A stretch of DNA of 57,805 bases from JBIOHP01 sp044449065 (GTDB lineage Bacteria > Bacteroidota > Ignavibacteria > UBA10030 > SZUA-254). The translations under genes were made by a program, and so were the position numbers. The DNA lies in assembly GCA_044449065.1 (NCBI GenBank), contig JBIOHP010000025.1:1-57805 (forward strand). Direction: 5' to 3'. The notes below the pieces were generated by a model. It was not told the origin of the DNA, made no database searches, and saw only the letters and a program-made list of their open reading frames with translations. Below are positions 35,769 through 44,633 of this stretch, piece by piece (the first letter of the stretch is position 1; each line of letters begins with the position of its first letter).

Positions 35769-35845
35769 TCCAACCCTGCGCCCTTTCCTTAAAAAGCCCG
35801 CCCGGCTGCGCAGGTCGGACGGGGGAAGGGTTTGGGGATGGGTTA
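35769..35845. repeat. Palindromic repeat, degenerate copy of the cbi-operon repeat
   Basis: AACCCTGCGCCCTTTCC ... GGGAAGGGTTTGGGGATGGGTT arms enclose a GC-rich hairpin (CCCGCCCGGCTGCGCAGGTC). The arms resemble 15221-15270. Confidence 0.6.
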
Positions 35846-36061
35846 AGTATACACATTGTCAAATCGTAGATACCGATTTCATTCGTATGCCTTGGAGGTT
35901 TCACCTGAACGGTCATGGTGAACACCAGGACAGGGATAGCATAAATTATTTTTTGAAATAACAAAGGGATATTAATCATTTTCTCCTGTCCTTTCTTTTT
36001 ATAAAGAAAGGACGAAAGAAAACTTGGCTCCAGAACCAATGCCGACCACCTCTTGCCTGCG

Positions 36062-36130
36062 GCGTTTCCCCTCCTTTTTTTTGAAGCCAGCCCGACAGTT
36101 CTGGCGGGTCAAAGGGGGTATGGGGGATTC
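36062..36130. repeat. Palindromic repeat with CCCGACA...CTGGCGGGTCAAAGGGGG arm
   Basis: Shares GCCCGACA, TGGCGGGTCAAAGGGGG and GGGGGATTC with 36441-36503 and 38933-39014, so it is one of three copies of the same mobile or propagating repeat. Confidence 0.65.
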
Positions 36131-36440
36131 ATCTCAGTGGACACGTTCCATGGCGGCCAAGCAGGGATGTAAAAGGGTCCGTAATACTCTCACATCAGAG
36201 GAAGTAAAATTGTTAGGGTAAGGCAAGGTGGATTGCAAGAAGCCCACACCCCGTCAAGGCTCATCAAAAAAATCTGCTGCAACTATTCCCTCTCCTAAAT
36301 TGTGGGAGAGGGTGGAACGACTGCCTGCAACACTTAGTGCCGTTCCTCAGGGTGTGGGCTGAGGCAGGGGACTTCGTCGATTTTTTCCGGTACACACAAA
36401 CTATAATTCTATCTTGTTAGATTAGATCGTCGCAACTCAT

Positions 36441-36503
36441 CAAAACCTCCTTGCCAGCCCGACAATGTTATTCTGGCGGGTCAAAGGGGGTCTGGGGGTT
36501 TCA
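36441..36503. repeat. Palindromic repeat, second copy
   Basis: Contains CAAAACCTCCTTGCC, CCCGACA, TTCTGGCGGGTCAAAGGGGG and GGGGGTTTC, the same modules as 36062-36130 and 38933-39014. Confidence 0.65.
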
Positions 36504-36593
36504 AATCGACTTGTGTTTCATGTGGGTAATCAATGTCTTCGTCATGACCAGGATACTGTAGGTTATATTTTGATCTAAAAAGATAAACGCTCT

Positions 36594-37160
36594 TTACCGC
36601 GATACTTCTTTATACCGGTAGCAGGATACAAGATGGTCGTTCACCATCCCGGTTGCCTGCATAAACGCATAGCAGATCGTTGAGCCGACGAATTTGAAGC
36701 CCCTTCTCTTTAAATCTTTGCTCATATCGTCTGACTCGGGAGTCATGGGGGGAATCTCTTTGAGCGTTTTCCTGGAATTTAATTTTGGTCCCCCTCCCAC
36801 GAACTGCCAGATATAGTTATCGAATGAGCCGAATTCTTTTTTCACGGCAAGAAATGCTTTCGCATTCTGAATCGTTGCCGCGATCTTCAACCGGTTGCGG
36901 ACAATCCCCGGATCGGCAAGCAGCGATTTTATTTTCTTCGCGTCATACTTCGAAATCCTGGCGGGATCAAAATTATCGAACGCTTTACGGTAGTTTTCGC
37001 GTTTCTTCAGGATGGTGATCCAGCTTAGTCCCGCCTGCGCCCCTTCAAGGATGAGGAGTTCAAAGAGTATGCGGTCGTTATGCAGTGGAACGCCCCATTC
37101 ATGGTCGTGGTATTGAACGTAAAGGGAATCGTTAGTGGACCAGGGACAACGTGATTTCAT
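36594..37160 (-). CDS. tag: DNA-3-methyladenine glycosylase I
   Basis: Removes 3-methyladenine from alkylated DNA. I start at the ATG at 37158-37160, giving 188 residues beginning MKSRCPWS, the family N-terminus. The frame is open to 37292, but those residues are not conserved. The Tag features are present: a zinc Cys near the N-terminus (RCPWS), YHDHEWGVPLHND, the aromatic AQAGLSWITILKKRENYR region, GSTICYAFMQATGMVNDHLVSC with the His and Cys ligands. It is a single gene in a repeat-rich area. Confidence 0.93.
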   Translation of the reverse strand: MKSRCPWSTNDSLYVQYHDHEWGVPLHNDRILFELLILEGAQAGLSWITILKKRENYRKAFDNFDPARISKYDAKKIKSLLADPGIVRNRLKIAATIQNAKAFLAVKKEFGSFDNYIWQFVGGGPKLNSRKTLKEIPPMTPESDDMSKDLKRRGFKFVGSTICYAFMQATGMVNDHLVSCYRYKEVSR

Positions 37161-37331
37161 ATGGTCATAAACCCGACTGGCAGAGTAATTGACATGGACA
37201 AATAGTATGACTTGATCTAATGATAATTTTCTAAAATACAAAAATATTTCATCCTGTCCAAGGTAGCTGTTCGGCCGGCGGCGATTGTCCATATCATGAC
37301 AGGGATAAGGTTGCCTACTTCTTTAAAAATA

Positions 37332-37592
37332 TTATCCAATTATTTTCCATCCATATTTAATTGCAGCATAACAGACAAGGATGATTGCTAAAAGTAAGAC
37401 GAATCCCATTAGACGTAATGAAGTAATATAATATTGTGACTTCACCCATTCTTTACCGGGATCAAATTTCAATTCATGTTTTTGTCTATATTTTATTCCC
37501 ATGTTTTTAATATAATTTGGGAAAAACAATAGCACTATCCCACCGAGAAAAAACATAAGGAATCCACAAACATCAACAATTGATCTTACCAT
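37332..37592 (-). CDS. Small two-helix membrane protein
   Basis: An 86-residue protein with two hydrophobic helices: residues 8-26 (VCGFLMFFLGGIVLLFFP) and 62-80 (MGFVLLLAIILVCYAAIKYG), with a Lys-rich loop between. No known family. Real coding is likely because the helices and charge placement follow the positive-inside rule. Confidence 0.55.
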   Translation of the reverse strand: MVRSIVDVCGFLMFFLGGIVLLFFPNYIKNMGIKYRQKHELKFDPGKEWVKSQYYITSLRLMGFVLLLAIILVCYAAIKYGWKIIG

Positions 37593-37865
37593 ATAAAGCT
37601 CCTTCTATATTCTTCAAAATATTGAACCCAAATATTCGGAAATTATAAATGAACCTCCCGCCCGAGGAGAATATATACCGATTTCGGTTGCAGAATTGAG
37701 GGGATGAACATTATAAGCACCACCATGAGTTCGGTGAGGGAGAAACCATCTTCTCTCCTTTGGAACGGTAGACTGAGATTAGTGCTTTTTCCGTCCCCCT
37801 GCTTTTACATGAACAGCAAAAGTAGTGCCATAGACATCATTCGTTCAGGCGATAAACATTTATGA

Positions 37866-38801
37866 TTATTTGAAATATTCATATCTCAATTCTTCTATAA
37901 TTTTTGGTATCAGATCTTTTTCTAGCAACATTGATTCTATTTTCCGAACCGGATTGCCCTTTTCGTTATATAAATAATCAAAGCGCCGTAAATCTGCATT
38001 AAATTTGAGTTGTATTATTAAACCCTGAGGATTATACCTCGAATAGATTTTTTCATTCCCCTCATAATACCCATATACAGTTGGTTGAAATAGTGATATG
38101 GTATCATTTGACGCTTTCGGAATCATACGACTTACAATTTGTGTCTTGGCAGAATCGTCGTAAGAATATTGTTCTTTCTTTACAAGAATCAAAGTTGTAT
38201 CATCATTTGCTATTTTGAATCGAAGTACTGTAGTCGTTCCATGGTGTTCGGTTGTTGACAAAGTATCCGGATCATCTCTAACAACATTTAATCCGAATTC
38301 ACTTTTTTCAGAAATCCGACCGAAATTATCGTATTGATAATACGTTCTCGAATTGATTAATCCAGATTCTGGATGTGACATACGCTCTTCCATCGACAAG
38401 TTCCCATTATATAGATATTCAACAACAGTTTTTTCGGTATCTCCCATCCAATTAGTCTCATTTTTTTTTGTAAGACGGCCTTTTTTGTTAAACTCGTACG
38501 TGGTTGTTAAAATATGTTTAAAATCTATAGAAGGGTAATCATCAAAATGAAGATATTCTTCAAAACGAATTTTATTGCCATTTCTATCATAATATGATAT
38601 TTCCTTTTTAAATGGTTTGCTATTCGATATATAATCCGAATAATACCACCTAAGCATTTCAACTTTGCTGATCTTTGAAGATTTTATTCGCACTTTTTCC
38701 ATTTCCTCCGCCGACTTGAATTTCCTTTGACACTGAGACAGGTTGCTCGTGATAAGAAATGCCACAAAACAAAATAAGAAAGTTATAATCTTCATTTTCA
38801 A
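37866..38801 (-). CDS. Secreted protein with YD-repeat-like segments
   Basis: A 311-residue protein of unknown function with a signal peptide (MKMKIITFLFCFVAFLITSNLS). Segments such as YYDRNGNKIRFEE, YEFNKKGRLTKKNE, YQYDNFGRISEKSE and YNPQGLIIQLKFN repeat the pattern Y-x-x-x-G-x-(L/I), seen in YD/RHS-like and MORN-like surface proteins. It is AT-rich. It is flanked by short hypothetical genes and repeats. Confidence 0.7.
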   Translation of the reverse strand: MKMKIITFLFCFVAFLITSNLSQCQRKFKSAEEMEKVRIKSSKISKVEMLRWYYSDYISNSKPFKKEISYYDRNGNKIRFEEYLHFDDYPSIDFKHILTTTYEFNKKGRLTKKNETNWMGDTEKTVVEYLYNGNLSMEERMSHPESGLINSRTYYQYDNFGRISEKSEFGLNVVRDDPDTLSTTEHHGTTTVLRFKIANDDTTLILVKKEQYSYDDSAKTQIVSRMIPKASNDTISLFQPTVYGYYEGNEKIYSRYNPQGLIIQLKFNADLRRFDYLYNEKGNPVRKIESMLLEKDLIPKIIEELRYEYFK

Positions 38802-38932
38802 ACCATTTAATTAATTATGTCTCTGTCATTATTTGAAACAGAACGCTATCAATGCCTACAAAAATACTAATAATAAATCGCACTGGCAAAATTGTTGGCG
38901 CAGAGCGTCGCAGAAAATATATCGCACACCGA

Positions 38933-39014
38933 TCAAAACCCCATCGCCTTCGGCTGTCCCCCTTGCCTGCCCGACAAGATTCTTCTGGCGGGTCAAAGTG
39001 GTCTTGGGGATTTC
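38933..39014. repeat. Palindromic repeat, third copy
   Basis: Has AAAACCCCAT, GCCTTCGGC, CCTGCCCGACA and TTCTGGCGGGTCAAA. The same modules occur at 36062-36130, 36441-36503, and partly at 20491-20546 and 51441-51481. Confidence 0.65.
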
Positions 39015-39073
39015 ACTTTGTTTTTCACTCTCACCTTTTATAAATTACTGTTCTACCAAATTATGAAATTGAT

Positions 39074-40477
39074 GTGACCATAGTATCCAATGATGACACA
39101 ATTGCCGCCATAGCAACTCCAATTGGCGTTGGGGGAATTTCCGTTATACGCGTGAGCGGGAAAACCGCGTTTGAGGTTGCGGATAAGGGTTTTCGCGGGG
39201 CAGTAAGCTTATCGTTGGCGCCTTCGCATACGATACACTTCGGGAAATTTGTGAATAGCAGCGGTGAAATAATCGATAAAATTCTTGCGTCGGTTTTTCG
39301 TTCTCCCAATTCCTACACCTCCGATGACACCGTTGAGATAAGCTGCCATGGCGGAATATTCCTGACACGCAATATTCTAGATTTATTATTGCAATATGGC
39401 GCGCGGATGGCGGAGCCCGGTGAGTTTACCAGGCGCGCATTTTTAAACGGACGCATCGATCTCACGCAAGCAGAGGCAATTGCCGATCTCATTCACTCCG
39501 GATCGGAAGTCTCAAGAAAGGTTTCACTTCAGCAGCTTGAGGGTCGTTTATCCGGAAAGATTAATGAATTCCGTGAAGTTCTTATTCGAATCTGCAGTCT
39601 GCTCGAACTAGAACTCGATTTTACGGAAGAAGGTCTTGAGTTCATAGATAAATCTAATATTATCAAAGAGTTAGACATTCTATTATCAAATCTTGAGGAT
39701 TTACTAGGAACGTATTCTACGGGAAAGATTTACCGGGAGGGGGTTAAGGTTGTACTTACCGGTAAGCCAAACGTCGGTAAATCGAGCTTGCTAAATCTGC
39801 TCTTGAATGAAAACCGGGCGATTGTAACTGAAATTCCAGGCACTACGAGAGATGTCATAGAGGAAAATATAATTCTTGAAGGGATTTTATTTAAACTTGT
39901 TGATACAGCAGGTATACGTAAGAGCGCCGATATAGTAGAAATTGAAGGGATAAGAAGGAGCGAGTCTCAGACCGAAGATGCCGATATAATTGTTTTCATT
40001 ATCGATCCAACGCAGGGATTTAATTCAGATGATGAAGAAATACTTCAGGGTATTAAAAGAGATGTAATTAATGGACAATCTGTAATAGTTGTTGAGAATA
40101 AAATTGATATTGTAAAAATTACAAAACAACAAATTGATTCGTTTTCGAAGGGTAAATATCCGTTATGTCGGATTTCTGCGAAAACAGGAGAAGGGTTAAG
40201 CGATCTACGTAAAAAGCTCATTGACGAGTTGCTTGGTAAATCGAGTGTATTATCAGAAAAGAGTGTTTTGATATCTAATTCCCGGCATAGGGAGTGTCTT
40301 ATAAAATCAATGGAGAGTTTGAGCTTAGCTAAAGCCGGACTTGAGCAACACCGCAGCAACGATCTTATCGCAATCGATATGCGGTTAGCTTTGACTCATC
40401 TTGGTGAGATAACAGGGGTAATCACCTCTGAGGATGTATTAAATAATATATTTTCACGGTTTTGTATAGGGAAATGA
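39074..40477 (+). CDS. mnmE: tRNA modification GTPase MnmE
   Basis: With MnmG makes the 5-carboxymethylaminomethyl (or related) group at the wobble U34 of several tRNAs. It has 467 residues. The N-terminal tetrahydrofolate-binding domain has ATPIGVGGISVIRVSG. The G domain has GKPNVGKSS (Walker A), DTAG and NKID. The C-terminus ends FSRFCIGK, with the invariant CIGK catalytic Cys. The start codon is GTG at 39074; an ATG nearby is out of frame. It lies 26 bp upstream of mnmG, with a parS-like site between. Confidence 0.96.
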   Translation: MTIVSNDDTIAAIATPIGVGGISVIRVSGKTAFEVADKGFRGAVSLSLAPSHTIHFGKFVNSSGEIIDKILASVFRSPNSYTSDDTVEISCHGGIFLTRNILDLLLQYGARMAEPGEFTRRAFLNGRIDLTQAEAIADLIHSGSEVSRKVSLQQLEGRLSGKINEFREVLIRICSLLELELDFTEEGLEFIDKSNIIKELDILLSNLEDLLGTYSTGKIYREGVKVVLTGKPNVGKSSLLNLLLNENRAIVTEIPGTTRDVIEENIILEGILFKLVDTAGIRKSADIVEIEGIRRSESQTEDADIIVFIIDPTQGFNSDDEEILQGIKRDVINGQSVIVVENKIDIVKITKQQIDSFSKGKYPLCRISAKTGEGLSDLRKKLIDELLGKSSVLSEKSVLISNSRHRECLIKSMESLSLAKAGLEQHRSNDLIAIDMRLALTHLGEITGVITSEDVLNNIFSRFCIGK

Positions 40478-40479
40478 GC

Positions 40480-40495
40480 GGTTTCACGTGAAACA
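40480..40495. promoter_or_regulatory. parS: parS-like centromere site
   Basis: GGTTTCACGTGAAACA matches the bacterial parS consensus TGTTTCACGTGAAACA at 15 of 16 positions and contains the complete TTTCACGTGAAA palindrome. ParB binds this site and spreads around it to segregate origins. It sits in the mnmE-mnmG gap about 12 kb from the origin, the usual distance. Confidence 0.8.
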
Positions 40496-40503
40496 AAGAT
40501 TAC

Positions 40504-42411
40504 ATGGTTAATGGGTTAGAATACGATGTTGTAGTAGTTGGTGGTGGACACGCTGGAATAGAAGCCTCTATTGCCGCTTCTGGTATGGGTTTAAAGACAG
40601 TGCTGATTACTATGTCTAAAGAGAGCCTTGGCAGGATGTCCTGTAATCCGGCTATAGGGGGCATAGCTAAGGGACAATTAGTGCGGGAAATTGATGCTTT
40701 GGGTGGTGTAATGGGCAAAATTGCTGATGCAACCGGTATTCAGTTCAAAATGCTCAATTTATCAAAAGGACCGGCAGTTTGGTCGCCCCGATGCCAGAAT
40801 GATAGGGATTGGTATTCCCGCGAAGCTCGGAGGGTCTTAGAAAATCAACCAAATCTTGAAATATTGGAAGACTCAATTCTTGATATCATTATTGAAGAAA
40901 ATGGGCGGGAGAATAGTAAGAAAATTACCGGTCTGAAGACGATTAGTGATCGAAGTATTAAATGTAAGACGTTGGTGCTCTGTGCCGGTACTTTTTTACG
41001 AGGTTTACTTCATACCGGATTAACTAATAAACCAGGCGGAAGGTACGGTGAAAAGCCATCCACTGGAATAACAGAAAACCTTGAGAGAATGGGATTTATC
41101 AGTGGCCGGCTTAAAACCGGAACTCCTCCCAGAATAGCTAAAGACAGCATAGATTTTTCGAAAACCGAAGAGCAATTAAGCGATGATCCGCCTAAACCGT
41201 TTTCATTCCAGAATGAGCGGATTTCGAATAAACAGATACCTATGTATCTGACCTATACGAATGAAAATACACATAAAATACTTGAAAAGGGGTTTAACGA
41301 GTCCCCTATGTTCACAGGTAGGATAAAGGGGGTTGGACCCCGGTATTGCCCATCAATTGAGGATAAAATTGTTCGTTTCAAAGATAAAGAGAGGCATCAG
41401 ATATTCCTTGAACCAGAGGGATATGATACGAATATTGTCTATGTGAACGGTTTTTCAACGAGTTTGCCGGAAGAGATCCAATATGAGGGATTACGCTCAA
41501 TTTCGGGACTTGAAAATATTACAATGTTGCGCCCGGGATACGCAGTTGAGTATGACTTTTTCCCTCCGCACCAGCTAAAATTGTCCCTTGAAACGAAATT
41601 AGTGGATGGGCTTTTCTTTGCGGGTCAGATAAACGGCACTTCCGGCTATGAAGAGGCAGCCGGACAAGGTTTGATGGCGGGGATAAATGCCGCAAAGAAG
41701 GTTAAGGGAGAAGAACCACTTATCTTGAAGCGATCGGAAGCATATATTGGGGTATTGATCGATGATCTGGTGAATAAAAGTACCGAAGAGCCATACCGTA
41801 TGTTTACATCGAGAGCTGAATACCGGCTCCTTCTCCGCCAGGATAATGCCGACCGGCGTTTGATGGGATATGGTCATGATCTCGGATTGATCAGTGATGA
41901 AGTGTATGATACTTTGAAAAAGAAAGAATCGCTCATCAAGGAAGGGGACGAATTTTTTGAGATGGGAGTTAATCCGAGGGATATCAATCCATTCCTTGAA
42001 TCAAAAGGATCAGCTTCAATTTATCAAAAAGAAAAACTCAGCACGCTGATCCGCCGGACGGAAATTTTATTGAACGATATTATGCGGCTTGAGATATTTC
42101 GCAACGATCCATTTGTGCAGCATCTTAAAAATATTCCATCAGAAAATTTAAGAGGGCAAGTGTGCGAGCAATTAGAAATTGAAATCAAGTACGAAGGATA
42201 TATCACGCGTCAGGAAGAAGAGCTGCTGCGGTTTGAAAAATATGAATCGATGCGCATCCCGGAAAATTTTGACTATTCAAAAGTGAAAGCTGTCTCAACT
42301 GAAGGGCGGGAAAAATTGAAGCGCATCCGTCCGGCATCCATCGGGCAGGCGTCGCGCATCAGCGGCGTGTCATCATCTGACATATCGGTTTTGATGGTAC
42401 ATCTTAGGTAA
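40504..42411 (+). CDS. mnmG: tRNA uridine 5-carboxymethylaminomethyl(34) synthesis enzyme MnmG (GidA)
   Basis: FAD-dependent partner of MnmE, 635 residues. The N-terminal Rossmann motif is VVVVGGGHAGIEASIAASG. It has the GidA signature GRMSCNPAIGGIAKGQLVREIDALGG and GPAVWSPRCQNDR, the Bacteroidota-type variant of the GPA loop. The C-terminal helical MnmE-binding domain ends SSSDISVLMVHLR. The ATG at 40504 is fixed by the conserved YDVVVVGGG start. A second parS-like site follows immediately after the stop. Confidence 0.97.
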   Translation: MVNGLEYDVVVVGGGHAGIEASIAASGMGLKTVLITMSKESLGRMSCNPAIGGIAKGQLVREIDALGGVMGKIADATGIQFKMLNLSKGPAVWSPRCQNDRDWYSREARRVLENQPNLEILEDSILDIIIEENGRENSKKITGLKTISDRSIKCKTLVLCAGTFLRGLLHTGLTNKPGGRYGEKPSTGITENLERMGFISGRLKTGTPPRIAKDSIDFSKTEEQLSDDPPKPFSFQNERISNKQIPMYLTYTNENTHKILEKGFNESPMFTGRIKGVGPRYCPSIEDKIVRFKDKERHQIFLEPEGYDTNIVYVNGFSTSLPEEIQYEGLRSISGLENITMLRPGYAVEYDFFPPHQLKLSLETKLVDGLFFAGQINGTSGYEEAAGQGLMAGINAAKKVKGEEPLILKRSEAYIGVLIDDLVNKSTEEPYRMFTSRAEYRLLLRQDNADRRLMGYGHDLGLISDEVYDTLKKKESLIKEGDEFFEMGVNPRDINPFLESKGSASIYQKEKLSTLIRRTEILLNDIMRLEIFRNDPFVQHLKNIPSENLRGQVCEQLEIEIKYEGYITRQEEELLRFEKYESMRIPENFDYSKVKAVSTEGREKLKRIRPASIGQASRISGVSSSDISVLMVHLR

Positions 42412-42413
42412 AG

Positions 42414-42429
42414 TGTTTCACGTGGAAAA
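42414..42429. promoter_or_regulatory. parS: Second parS-like site
   Basis: TGTTTCACGTGGAAAA; on the reverse strand TTTTCCACGTGAAACA differs at one position from the natural variant TGTTCCACGTGAAACA. It starts 2 bp after the mnmG stop. Confidence 0.65.
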
Positions 42430-42615
42430 CATGGGTATAAGTTTAATATTATCAGGAGTTTATAGCCGTAAAAGGAAAGTTTTGTGACTACACAAAACCC
42501 CCTCGCCCCATTTGACAAGAGAGTAAGATGAAGTTTAATAGATCATCAATGAGTGCAAATTATTTTTGTAAAATAAGCTCGAAGTTAAATGCAGATTTTT
42601 TTTCTTCACAGTCTC

Positions 42616-42650
42616 TTCCCCCTTGTCAAAGGGGGAAATAGGGGGTTTTT
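42616..42650. repeat. CCCCCTTGTCAAAGGGGG-type repeat
   Basis: TTCCCCCTTGTCAAAGGGGG with a trailing GGGGGTTTTT. It is a copy of the family at 20434-20467. A decayed relative lies at 42491-42520. Confidence 0.7.
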
Positions 42651-42679
42651 AAGAAATTTGAAAAATATTTTATTCAATA

Positions 42680-43381
42680 ATGAACAATAACTCAAAAATA
42701 CTTTTTCATAATCTTCTGAAACGAAACCGGAAGAATATCACCGATCATCAGCTCGGTCAGCTCGCTTACTACGAAGAGCTTCTTTCGAATTGGAATAAAA
42801 AGATCAATCTGGTTTCACGCAAAGACGAAGAAAATATCTGGTCGCGCCAGATCATAGGATCGATTTCGTTTCTCTTTCAGTATGAGCTGGAATCGAAAAG
42901 CAGGATGGTCGACGTAGGCACGGGCGGGGGGCTGCCGGGTATCCCGCTCGCTATTCTCTATCCCGAATCGCTTATTACGCTGATCGATTCGATTCAAAAA
43001 AAGGTCAATGCTGTTGAGGATATGGTTCAATCATTACAATTGAAAAATGTCAAATGCTATTGTGGACGCGCGGAAGAGCTGAGTCGGAAAGATGAACTCC
43101 ACGAATCATTCGATTACGTGATATCACGCGCCGTTGCCCCAATCAGGGACATTATGAAATGGTGCAAGCCATTTCTCAAACAGCATGAAATTAAAGATTG
43201 CGCGACGAATAATCTGATCCAGCGAGGATCATTCATATTTCTCAAAGGCGGCGACCTCGCCGATGAGTTATCCGCCGCACAGGTGAAATTTAAACCCCGC
43301 GATATCCAAAATTATGAGCTTCCTCTCATCGCTGAAATTCCTGAATTAACAGATAAACGAATTATCCTTATTAAACCTTAA
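42680..43381 (+). CDS. rsmG: 16S rRNA (guanine527-N7)-methyltransferase RsmG (GidB)
   Basis: SAM-dependent enzyme that methylates G527 of 16S rRNA; its loss gives low-level streptomycin resistance in other bacteria. It has 233 residues. SAM-binding MVDVGTGGGLPGIPLAILYP, then LIDSIQKKVNAVEDM and YVISRAVAPIRDIMKW are the family motifs. It is in the usual place after mnmG. No parA-parB follows, although that is the common order. Confidence 0.94.
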   Translation: MNNNSKILFHNLLKRNRKNITDHQLGQLAYYEELLSNWNKKINLVSRKDEENIWSRQIIGSISFLFQYELESKSRMVDVGTGGGLPGIPLAILYPESLITLIDSIQKKVNAVEDMVQSLQLKNVKCYCGRAEELSRKDELHESFDYVISRAVAPIRDIMKWCKPFLKQHEIKDCATNNLIQRGSFIFLKGGDLADELSAAQVKFKPRDIQNYELPLIAEIPELTDKRIILIKP

Positions 43382-43388
43382 ACGTACA

Positions 43389-44330
43389 ATGAATAAGAAA
43401 ATACTATTTGACCAGCTCCGCACGCTCACAACGGAAACGCGTAATCCCCGTAGTAAAAAGATCGATTTGATGAGCATTCCGGATATTCTTCGGGTCATTA
43501 ATAACGAGGATAGGAAAGTCGCGATGGCGGTCGCGAAGGAGATTCCCTACATCGCAAAAGGGGTTCAGCTTGTTGTCGATTCCCTCAAAGGCGGAGGGAG
43601 ACTGATCTATGTAGGCGCGGGCACAAGCGGACGGCTTGGCGTGCTGGATGCATCGGAGTGTCCCCCGACATTCGGCACCGATCCCGGCATGGTACTGGGA
43701 ATAATTGCCGGCGGCGCGGGGGCGGTGTTTCAATCGCACGAGGGTTCGGAAGATAATGAAAGCGAAGGAAAACTTGCAATTATCCGGAAAAAAGTCGGCG
43801 CAAACGACGTCGTGTGCGGAATTGCGGCAAGCATGAGAACGCCGTTTGTTATTGGCGCCATCACCGCGGCGAAGAAACGGCGGGCGAAAACTATTTATGT
43901 AACCGCAAACTCGCGCGATATTTTGAAGCAGCCGCGCTACGCCCAGCTCAGAAAAGCGTTGAATGTCGCCATTTGCCTTGAGGTCGGACCGGAAGTGATT
44001 ATGGGTTCGACGAGAATGAAATCAGGCACGGCGCAGAAACTTGTGCTGAACATGATCACCACCGCCGCAATGATCCGGCTCGGCAAAGTCTACGAAAATA
44101 TGATGATCGATCTCCGCATGAATAGCCGCAAGCTTGAAGAACGCGCTAAACGGATTTTGATGATATCTACCGGCATAGATTACGAAAACGCCGAAATTTT
44201 GCTTGAAGAAGCAGCCGGGAACGTGAAAACCGCCATTGTCATGGCGAAGAAGAATGTCTCATTGGGTGAAGCCCGCAAGCTCCTTTACGCGCATAACGGC
44301 TTCGTAAGAAAAGCGATTGGAGGGAAATAA
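43389..44330 (+). CDS. murQ: N-acetylmuramic acid 6-phosphate etherase
   Basis: Cleaves the lactyl ether of MurNAc-6-phosphate to give GlcNAc-6-phosphate and lactate, in peptidoglycan recycling. It has 313 residues. The SIS domain shows IYVGAGTSGRLGVLDASECPPTFGTDP, SHEGSEDNE with the catalytic Glu residues, and VTANSRDIL. The C-terminal part has GPEVIMGSTRMKSGTAQKLVLNMI. It starts 7 bp after rsmG. The last 79 bp are duplicated downstream (44551-44629). Confidence 0.93.
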   Translation: MNKKILFDQLRTLTTETRNPRSKKIDLMSIPDILRVINNEDRKVAMAVAKEIPYIAKGVQLVVDSLKGGGRLIYVGAGTSGRLGVLDASECPPTFGTDPGMVLGIIAGGAGAVFQSHEGSEDNESEGKLAIIRKKVGANDVVCGIAASMRTPFVIGAITAAKKRRAKTIYVTANSRDILKQPRYAQLRKALNVAICLEVGPEVIMGSTRMKSGTAQKLVLNMITTAAMIRLGKVYENMMIDLRMNSRKLEERAKRILMISTGIDYENAEILLEEAAGNVKTAIVMAKKNVSLGEARKLLYAHNGFVRKAIGGK

Positions 44331-44360
44331 TATATCCGTGTCATCTAAAATATAAGAATG

Positions 44361-44432
44361 AGTCATCCCGAACTTGTTTCGGGATCTAAAAATTGGGTAA
44401 AGATAGATGCTGAACCAAGTTCAGCATGACTC
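44361..44432 (+). repeat. Composite repeat (TCATCCCGAACTTGTTTCGGGATCT + TGAACCAAGTTCA)
   Basis: Two hairpins: TCATCCCGAAC...TTCGGGAT and GATGCTGAACCAAGTTCAGCATGACTC. The same two modules appear in reverse orientation at 56338-56408, so the pair is a single repeat unit. Confidence 0.75.
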
Positions 44433-44550
44433 AACGAGGCAAAGGAAGTTTTTTGAACGACCTCGCGATGCGTTCTTCGCATCGCAGGGGGTCTTACACG
44501 GCATCGGATTTGACCCCCATATTTCAGAGTCATAATAATGGTGTATTCAC

Positions 44551-44633
44551 AGAAGAATGTTTCATTGGGTGAAGCCCGCAAGCTCCTTTACGCGCATAAC
44601 GGCTTCGTAAGAAAAGCGATTGGAGGAAAGTGA
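44551..44633 (+). pseudogene. Duplicated 3' end of murQ
   Basis: A near-identical copy of the end of murQ (44248-44330). It encodes the same residues VSLGEARKLLYAHNGFVRKAIGGK and then TGA. The differences I see within the codons are synonymous (GTC/GTT, GGG/GGA, AAA/AAG) plus a different stop codon. It has no start and is a fragment. Confidence 0.8.

Larger units (their letters stand above)
35146..36593. other. Gene-poor, repeat-rich 1.4-kb stretch
   Basis: No convincing gene. Reading frames of 103 and 65 codons cross palindromic repeats and are rejected. The stretch holds an inverted pair (35407-35422 and 35510-35525), degenerate ATTTTGT-like units between them, and repeats at 35769-35845, 36062-36130 and 36441-36503. 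Another hairpin-rich block lies at 36285-36370. The low-complexity AT-rich part near 35640-35690 has no clear meaning. Confidence 0.6.

Noticed and set aside
35728..36039. 103-codon minus-strand ORF
   Set aside because: Much of it is the palindromic repeat (NPSPNPSPV-type peptide). Composition and context argue against a real gene.
37161..37292. N-terminal extension of Tag
   Set aside because: The family starts at the RCPWS zinc Cys; the upstream 44 residues are not Tag-like.
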